Source: Dermanyssus gallinae (lineage: Eukaryota > Arthropoda > Arachnida > Mesostigmata > Dermanyssidae). From it: a stretch of 64,000 nt of DNA. The DNA lies in contig QVRM01006416.1 in assembly GCA_003439945.1 (NCBI GenBank), positions 1,936,001 through 2,000,000 of the forward strand. The letters run 5' to 3'. This document shows, piece after piece, positions 56,900 to 64,000 of the stretch. The first letter of the stretch is position 1. The number at the start of each line of letters is the position of its first letter. Both the position numbers and the translations under genes were made by a program. The notes beneath the pieces were generated by a model. That model worked only from the letters and a program-made list of their open reading frames with translations, ran no database searches and had not been told where the DNA came from.

Positions 56900-58560
56900 C
56901 AAAGCCTAATCATTTTGAGTTTCACAGACCTGCAGGACCTGATCGAGTAACTTGGTCAATAGGCGAACTGTTCTCTTGAGACGAGTCCTTGAAGATTCGC
57001 GTTGTTGTAGACGCTTTCAGCAATCACACTCATAAATAGTTTGCTGGCAACGGACGTAAGCGATACAGGCCGTTTGTCTTAGGCATCAGTTTTAGCACTT
57101 TCCTATGCACTGGGCACGCGATGGCACAGCGGAACGGAATAGGTACATTTCCATCTTCAATAGAACGTCGAAATATTAGCGATAAAGGTATACATACTGA
57201 ACGGGTGCATCGTTTGTATACGATCGCGCTGATACTATCTGGTGTTTCGCTGTGTTTATTTAAGAACTTCCTGAGATGTCGAGTCAGGTTTTCAAAGAAA
57301 CTGTCAACATTCTCGACGCATTTCCTATTGTATGCACATCAGGTTGGGGCTGACAAGAGCGCTCTGCTTACTCGCCGGGAGAATTACGGTTGAGGCGAAG
57401 ACGTCACCGAGTAATTAAACTTTCTAGGAGTTGTCAGTAGCTAACGACTAATTCTGTTTTTTGATTACGCCAACACCAATTTAATGTTGGGCCATTTTGT
57501 ACGTATTTGTATTAAGTTAATAGATTTTTATTCTGAGCTATAGAGCTCTCTCCAATGCCCCTCCCATTTGTTTAAGTTTCTTTTTAATGGTTTTAGTAGT
57601 TGCTTCAACGCTTGAGGTCGCTAGACGATCAGTGAGACGTTTGATAACAGAGTCGAACCTATGCGCTTCGCTAACGGTTTTGCATGGTACCAACGTATTC
57701 TGCAGCATGTATTCAAGAATACGAATATACATCTCGTTTGAGGCCGCGTAAGTGGAAAAGAATATATTCCAGTCAGTAGCGAGAAGGTAACAGACCATTC
57801 CTTCGCATTCTTTATTGGCGTAGTCCAGGAGGGTCGGACTGTACAGAACAGGAGATGGATCCGGAGCTATCGTGAAGCTGTCCATGGTGTCATCACTGCC
57901 AATAGGAGCAGGAGAACAAACGATATTGTTGACGGATACATTGTTTGCGAATACCACATCAAACAAGTTTTTTCGCGAGTTGTTCGAGACCAGCTGTGCT
58001 AATGAAGCCGAAGATCCTTTGCCTAATCGTCCACATTCGTCGTTCTCTTTGCCGTCCGTAATGGACTTGCGGTACGAAATGATAGGGTTAGTTCAATTGA
58101 TGTCGCCTTGATTAAAGTCGACAACGACGCTTCTGTCAATGGAGGTAAGATGTTCCAAGTTGGCGATAAGCGTAGCCATGTTACAAGAAACCTTTGATAC
58201 TGTACCGGTAAGGCTAAAATAGGAGCAGATGAGCCGCACTTGGTTGCCGGGCAGCAGAAGATCGACGGCCACTGTTTCAGATGATGTCATGACAGTCACC
58301 GGAGCGCAGGGTATTTAGGCTTCGACTAGGAGCAGACTCGACGAGATTGACAGGGACCGTAATCGGTTCGAGTCCCACCTGGTCGCTGTCTCCGACACGT
58401 ACGCCCTCGGCTATCCCGGCCTATTCAGCTCGGGCATCGGCGAATCGCTCACCAACATGAGATGCACAAATACGCGTTTGAAGACTAGGTTGTAATGGCG
58501 TTCAGTCTCAAGTCACTCCCGGCGTTTAGGACAAGCGTGCACTCAAACTGACCAAAGAGC
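56900..58560 (-). pseudogene. CR1-like non-LTR retrotransposon ORF2 relic (endonuclease to early RT)
   Basis: Minus strand, from high to low coordinates. A SDSPMPELNRPG stretch (about 58440) recalls the SWLxxxxxDxELxIPGY part of APE endonucleases. VAVDLLLPGNQVRLICSYFS (58275-58215) and SVVVDFNQGDIN (58125-58093) are the VxCxYRPP and GDFNxPDI blocks, with Gly to Val. After a stop, NLFDVVFANNVSVNNI and APIGSDDTMDSF (57975-57865) match LDLVFTNxxxxV and the GxSDHxxV motif with His lost. DYANKECEGMVCYLLATDW (about 57795) is the usual linker. Further down, IPLSLIFRRSIEDGNVP (about 57190) and a PVHRKV..RLRPLPANYL stretch (about 57120-57050) correspond to the start of the RT (FRxSLxxGxxPxxW, IHKKG, NYRPIS). 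VIAESVYNNANLQGLVSREQ (about 57030-56975) follows. The catalytic RT core is absent. Inactive. Confidence 0.78.
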
Positions 58561-59542
58561 TTGGGAAGATTGACCGCGCTCCTCAGACAGAGAGCGTCGA
58601 TGGAACTACTAAGAGGCAACGCTAAGGTGATGCTGAGTGGTCACGAAATACTTAAGCAACAATAATACAAAAATACTACAAATGTTACAAAAATAATTTC
58701 TTACTTATTGTGATACCTGTACATATTATAATAAACCTTCGTTAAATAAAATGTATATTATTCATATAGTATGAATATTAAGACCACAGTTAGATCGGTG
58801 TGTCACAACGTAATTACAATAGTTATCATCGACTATCATCATCCATAATAGTACTGTGGTGCAGTTATGTTTGACATTACTGAAAGGATATGCCACTCGG
58901 AAAGTGCAACTCGCCGGTGGCTCAAAGACGGGCTGTCACAGCTAGTCAAAATGCTGGCATATCGTAATCATAATTCTCGTATGTCGCAGTAACACGGCAG
59001 CAATCTCGGGCGTATCTTTATGGTCGGCATTTATGTTTTTTATTTTCGATACAATCAGACATTCGGGTCGAAAGGTACCGTCGGAATTGAGCTAGCTCTT
59101 TGAATACGCGGTTCTGCACAAAGCGGTAACCAATACGCGCGGTGAGTGGGGCTTTACACGTCGGTGTTGACACTTAGTCTTTTACATTGTAAACGTAAAT
59201 ATGAAGAAAAGTGAAGAAAGGAACGAAGTTCAATACATCAAAAATACTATATATATCCACTTTATCAAACATGATATATAAAAACATGCATGCTATAAAC
59301 TTTTGCGACATAAGCATATCAGAGAGGAGCGATTTGAACATAGATAAGTCTTAAACGTAAAATCTACTTTAAAGCTGTTTTTTCTACTTTCTTTTGTTTT
59401 TGTATTGTGATTTGTTGATGTTCTTTTTTTGGGTCAACCCGTTCATTCTCATGTGCCGTAGAGAAGCTCAACCCTATCATTTTTTATCCGTCTACTGTCC
59501 TTCATTCCATCTCGCTCTCTGTATATAAATATATTTATATTT
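58561..59542. other. AT-rich spacer, nothing recognised
   Basis: No ORF of note. It may include the unreadable 5' part of the CR1-like element near 58600. Confidence 0.5.
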
Positions 59543-60290
59543 AGGGTGTTCACAAAATAGTCTGATATATTTAAATGTAACATAAATATAAATGCCTAAG
59601 TTTAACATAACAGTATATGTATAAAATAAATGTTTGTTTTAATACAGATATAATACAATTTCTGATGAAATACAATATCAGTAAGGTGTTGACCCTTTTA
59701 GTTTTCATAAGTCATATACGGGACATCCAATTGTTTATCACATCTTTATATAAATCAGGCTTAATCACATCAATGCACGCTTCAGTGTTGGCGTTTAGTT
59801 TGCGGATGATCGTAAGATTATTAGTGTACACTTTACTTTTTAAAAACCCCACAGGAGAAAGTCTAACGGCGTTATATCGCATAATCTTGAAAAATCGCAG
59901 GATCTTTAAGGATCGCGGGGCCGATAAGGAGTACCGCGGAGTGAAAAATTGGGTCAAAGGATATCATGGAATCAAGGACCGCACCAAACTGTCACATGTG
60001 GCGCACGCAACGGCTCTTCATGAAGTATGTGCAAATTATGGATTGCCACAATGCGACATTTGTGTGTATTCACCTTCTATTCAGATAGAGATGGGCTTCA
60101 TCGGAAACAGGAAGTTTTCTTCACAAAATCGGCATCACGCTGCATCATCTCGGAGGCCCAATCGGACACCGTTAGCCGCTTCTGATAGTACGTAAGCTTG
60201 AGCTCTTGTGTCAATTGAATCCTATTTAGATACATTGCAAAATCAGACCTCAAAATACACCTGGTAGAGTTGCGGAGTTGAATGACCCAA
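59543..60290 (-). pseudogene. IS630/Tc1-mariner-superfamily transposase relic (LTPxDFxLWG type)
   Basis: Minus-strand relic with frameshifts and an internal deletion. In order: RIQLTQELKLTYYQKR (about 60225), VSDWASEMMQRDADF and a FSDEAHLYLNRR frame (about 60120-60080) holding the first catalytic Asp. Then come HEEPLRAPHVTVWCG (about 60020-59980) and a short region where the HTARxxMxLL/second Asp block is deleted. DITPLDFLLWG follows (about 59885-59850; one base lost in the T run), then FLKSKVYTNNLTIIRKL and KPDLYKDVINNWMSRI (59845-59712). This is the insect-type SPDLTPxDFFLWGYLKxxVY family. A terminal repeat candidate agggtgttcacaaaatagtc lies at 59543. Antisense to this is a 192-codon plus-strand ORF (59617-60195), which I take to be spurious. 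Inactive. Confidence 0.8.
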
Positions 60291-60714
60291 GGAAAGCGCT
60301 CCGTGGTCTCCCACGGCTTGGCACGTTACGTAATAAGCCTGTTCTGTGAAACTTCTGCGCATGTTCACAATTGCTGTACTCACACTGCCGGTTATGTCAA
60401 CCGTACATTACACGAAGGGCTACCAGCATGCCCGTGCAGAGTTTCTCTTTTCATGATAAATGTTTCCAATCGCTAGTCCCGTTGGGCCATCTTAAATTTG
60501 GCAGCCCTACCCTGAGATCACTCCACTTCTCACTCATTTTGCCTATTAAGCCAAGGAAGCAGGCGTCCCGGACGGTACCACCGAGTGTCACTCGGGGCGT
60601 TAACCGTCCAGCCCGGGGTTCTTCGATGCAGCACAAGCCCCCCGTATTGGCGAAGATGCCAGTCTCGAGTCAATCCCTAGCTTGGAGTAACACTCCGACG
60701 CCCGCTTACATTAC
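60291..60714. other. No gene recognised
   Basis: Overlapping ORFs on both strands; no motif. Confidence 0.45.
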
Positions 60715-61350
60715 CTGATGCCCCTTTCGCCAAAGGTGGTTTAGGACTCACGGACAGGATTCTTGCGGTGGGCCTGGCTCATAAAGTGCCACTAGATGAT
60801 GCCCAAGGCTAGGTTGAGGGCTGTTGCGGCCAATAGCCCAGCTGCGTTTGAATGCACTCTCGAGTGAAGCACTTGGCATATTGCTAGATGGCACGACAGC
60901 CCGCATTGGTACCGGCTTGTTGGCCGGAGGCACCGGCGGTATACCTTACCTGTGCGGACACGCGGCGAAACTATGGGAGTCCTGGGTCATCAGGAATTCC
61001 CACCTATACAGCGAAAAATGTTTTAAACATGCGGCTCTTAAGGACTCACCTTGGCAGGCCAGATCTCCAGATCGGCCAGTCTCACGCGCATCCTAGAATC
61101 ATCAGGGCATTGTCATGCAAGCAGTAAACGCCCAAACAGCGTGACGCTGGAAAAAATGCTGGATTAGGACGCGACCAAGTCTGACTCCCTGACCTTCACT
61201 GTCGGTGAATAGCGATACAGTTAGACGCCTTCAGTCATTAGCGCGACCCAGGCTCGCAAGTTATTGTTAGGTCGGCTGATCTCAGTGGGTGCTCAGAAAA
61301 TTAATGCTCATCAAACATTTGATACGATACCCGCACGACTTGCGGCCGGC
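60715..61350 (+). pseudogene. RLE-type retroelement fragment, linker to endonuclease (copy 7)
   Basis: The plus strand reads APFAKGGLGLTDRILAVGLA (about 60718-60775; the GGLGIRxxxDLALPAF block). Then LSSEALGILLDGTTARIG and TGLLAGG (about 60850-60925; the SSxLGxLLDxxxxRIAxGLRLG linker), P-YLCGHAAKLW (start of the zinc knuckle) and EKCFKHAALKD (about 61015-61050; RHAALND). A D-stop-DATKSDSL stretch (about 61150-61180) is WDATVSDSLA with Trp changed to a stop. Heavily decayed and 5'-truncated. Same family as copies 5 and 6. Confidence 0.65.
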
Positions 61351-62029
61351 CCTTTGCAGCCAAAACTTTAGGCGGGCTCGTTAAATCTACATACATTTGT
61401 GTATACACCGGGCGATCGGACATGTGGGAGTCTGGCGGCTCACGAAGTTGCAGCTCTTGTAAGAACCGTTGTAGTTTCAGCTGCTGGTCGGCTTTGTCTT
61501 GACCATCGTCTACTCATTCAGTTATTTTCTTCTTCTTCTTCTTCACCATCTTCTTCTTCTGTATATCAATGCAAATCCGCTCATCCGTTTACTCGTCCAT
61601 CATTGTCTGTCTCTAAGCGAGTCAACAATAAATAATTAATGAGGTGAGACAGGCGTGCCGCTTCCACATACACGCTTACGCCCGCAGTGCGTCATATCAA
61701 CCAAGAGAAAAAAATTAAGCATGCAGATTGGCAGAGAGAAGGAAAGCAACTGTGTGATATCCTGGGTGTTAGCAGCCATCGCTGTCATAAATACACATAC
61801 GGGTTCATTCGTATGGACTATCCCCTCTGCGGGCCGGCCTTGAGCTCCCGGCTTCATCGTTCTTATAATACCTAATATGATTTATTACTATTATTACTTT
61901 GTCGTCATCAGCACCGCCGCAAACACTATTATCGCAAATGGAGAAATTCAATTTCATTATCTATTTCTACCAGTGGAAGAAGAAGAAGGCGAAGAGAGAG
62001 AGAGTAACTAGACCACAAAGGACAAACAA
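61351..62029. other. No gene recognised; TTC/TCT tract at 61528-61560
   Basis: A cttcttcttctt tract and short motif-free ORFs. The GAAGA-rich stretch at about 61975-62005 is also simple. Confidence 0.5.
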
Positions 62030-62190
62030 AACGACAAAAACAGCAACAACAACAAAAACCACAATGGCAACAACAGCAGCAGTAGCAACAAGAACAACAA
62101 TAAAAACAACAACATCAAGAACACCTACAACAACAACAACAACAACAGCAACAGCAACAACAACAACAACAACAACAACAAAAATAGTCG
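62030..62190 (+). repeat. (CAA)n array
   Basis: CAA-dominated triplets with AAAACA and GCA interruptions. Confidence 0.95.
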
Positions 62191-62401
62191 TCGCAAGTAT
62201 GACGATGCTAGAAATAACGTGGCTTGGGCATTTGCTCAGTTGCTGTCATTGTTGTTGTTGCTTAGTTGTTGTTGCTGCTGTCGTATTTGTTGTAGTTTAT
62301 TGATTGCACAATTGTCTGTGTTTCCGTCCCTCTGTCTGCCTGCCCGCCCGCCCGTATAAGCGACTCACTGTCTAACCGACTCCTTCGCCGTCTCCATAGA
62401 C

Positions 62402-62451
62402 AGATAGATAGATAGATAGGTAGATGGATAGATAAATAAATAAATAAATAA
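62402..62451. repeat. (GATA)n/(AAAT)n compound microsatellite
   Basis: GATA units give way to AAAT units. Confidence 0.95.
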
Positions 62452-62689
62452 GTGAGTGGCGCGACGGGTGGATCTTTGTGGTAGATCCAGCCATTACTAC
62501 TACTAGCTAACTAACAAACAACTCGTGGCGAAACGCGCGCACAATGCATGATTGCCCACCAGTGCAACGCCCACCAATAAGCCGAACGGACGAAGACGTC
62601 GAGCCCGCTTGCGAACCGATGACGCGTGCTGAGAATTGCAGATAACAGCAGTCGGTGGCTACTGCTGATGCTGCTCTTGTGATTGCTTT

Positions 62690-63385
<696 letters not shown>

Positions 63386-64000
63386 ATTTTGCGTTCCATG
63401 CCGGCAGCATTGTGCTGCTCGGACGGATAACAAACCAGCTCGCCCCACCCTGACTATCGCACCGCACGTTCGATCGTGCGTCCATCTATGCTGCCGGTTC
63501 AACTATCTGTCTACCCAACAACTTGACGGGGCATCGAGGCAAAGACGCACACACACACACACACTTATATATACTCGCCGCCCTTACTTCACTCACTCAT
63601 TCATTCATTTGCACACAGCCACCCTGGGTGGACCCTGCATCGAAGCCAGGGGACTCTACCTACTATAATTGCTGCTGCTGGTACTACCTGTTGTCTTCGT
63701 CGTCAGGCGTATGACGTCTATATATATAAACGCGCGCTTAGTATTCGCAGATTCATAGATCACCATACGCCCGTGTACGGACGGGAAGCTAGATAGATTG
63801 TCATACGTACATACATGCACGCATCCATGCATACGTCGTATGGCGTACGAACGATGGCACAGAGAGACGGATGCATAGAAACGAATGCATATCGTCAATG
63901 CGCCCCACAATTTCATATTGTGAGTCCGCCGACTCATTCGCTGAGTTGGTGTTGCTGCTTGGTACTGTTGCTGCTTTTTGTTGTTGTTATGTTGTTGTAT
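63386..64000. other. No gene recognised; (CA)n near 63547-63564
   Basis: A CA run, short TATA at 63718-63729 and a TTG-rich end. ORFs up to 106 codons have no domain. Confidence 0.5.

Noticed and set aside
58360..58390. B-box-like ggttcgagtcccac
   Set aside because: It lies inside the CR1-like endonuclease relic and has no A-box at the right distance.
59617..60195. 192-codon plus-strand ORF
   Set aside because: It is antisense to a transposase relic whose motifs read clearly on the minus strand.
60451..60718. 115-codon plus-strand and 61-codon minus-strand ORFs
   Set aside because: No recognisable motif. They lie just upstream of an RLE fragment and may be decayed element sequence, but this cannot be shown.

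Overview
The window is eukaryotic, most likely arthropod, intergenic DNA. It has no operons, no long intact ORF and no rRNA. It is dominated by (AT)n and (CAA/TTG)n microsatellites and by broken transposable elements of types common in arthropods: mariner and IS630-like Tc1/mariner transposases, R1-like and CR1-like APE-type non-LTR elements, restriction-like-endonuclease (RLE) non-LTR elements, and a tRNA-derived SINE. The RLE family reminds me of sequences in chelicerates and crustaceans, but I cannot name a species from sequence alone. Most coordinates for decayed elements are approximate, and all family calls come from motif recognition by eye. || Layout. 1-8.9 kb: simple repeats, three mariner relics (3.1-3.8, 4.4-4.7, 7.4-7.5 kb), a SINE (5.35-5.51 kb) and an RLE fragment (7.7-8.07 kb). 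8.9-11.3 kb: a degraded R1-like LINE, with one copy of a dispersed repeat just upstream and an inverted copy inside it. 12.9-13.2 kb: a small foldback element with tandem-repeat arms. 13.6-17.2 kb: three 5'-truncated minus-strand RLE retroelement fragments and a probable R2-like RLE fragment. 19.4-19.7 kb: a large palindrome. 20.2-22.3 kb: (AT)n, (CAA)n, a SINE inside TTG repeats and a 22-bp minisatellite. 23.7-23.9 kb: a second tRNA-like SINE. 28.7-32.7 kb: the best RLE element copy (minus) and a second copy (plus), with a SINE between them. 34.5-45.8 kb: a mariner relic, a SINE with a perfect 17-bp target-site duplication, a LINE 3' end and several short duplications. 46.7-49.9 kb: the only part where I see possible host exons: a cysteine-rich open stretch (plus) and two phase-compatible exon candidates followed by a polyadenylation signal (minus). 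51.5-56.3 kb: direct repeats ending in (AT)n, a LINE tail and a recognisable but inactivated mariner flanked by TA inside (AT)n. 56.9-61.4 kb: a CR1-like LINE, an IS630-like transposase relic and another RLE copy. 62-64 kb: (CAA)n and a ~700-bp TTG/TCG array with higher-order structure. || No intact autonomous element and no confident host gene was found. The most informative pattern is the repeated RLE retroelement family: seven copies with ordered RT, CCHC zinc-knuckle, RPD and WDATV-like motifs. The next is the repeated junction between element ends and (AT)n or (TTG)n tracts.
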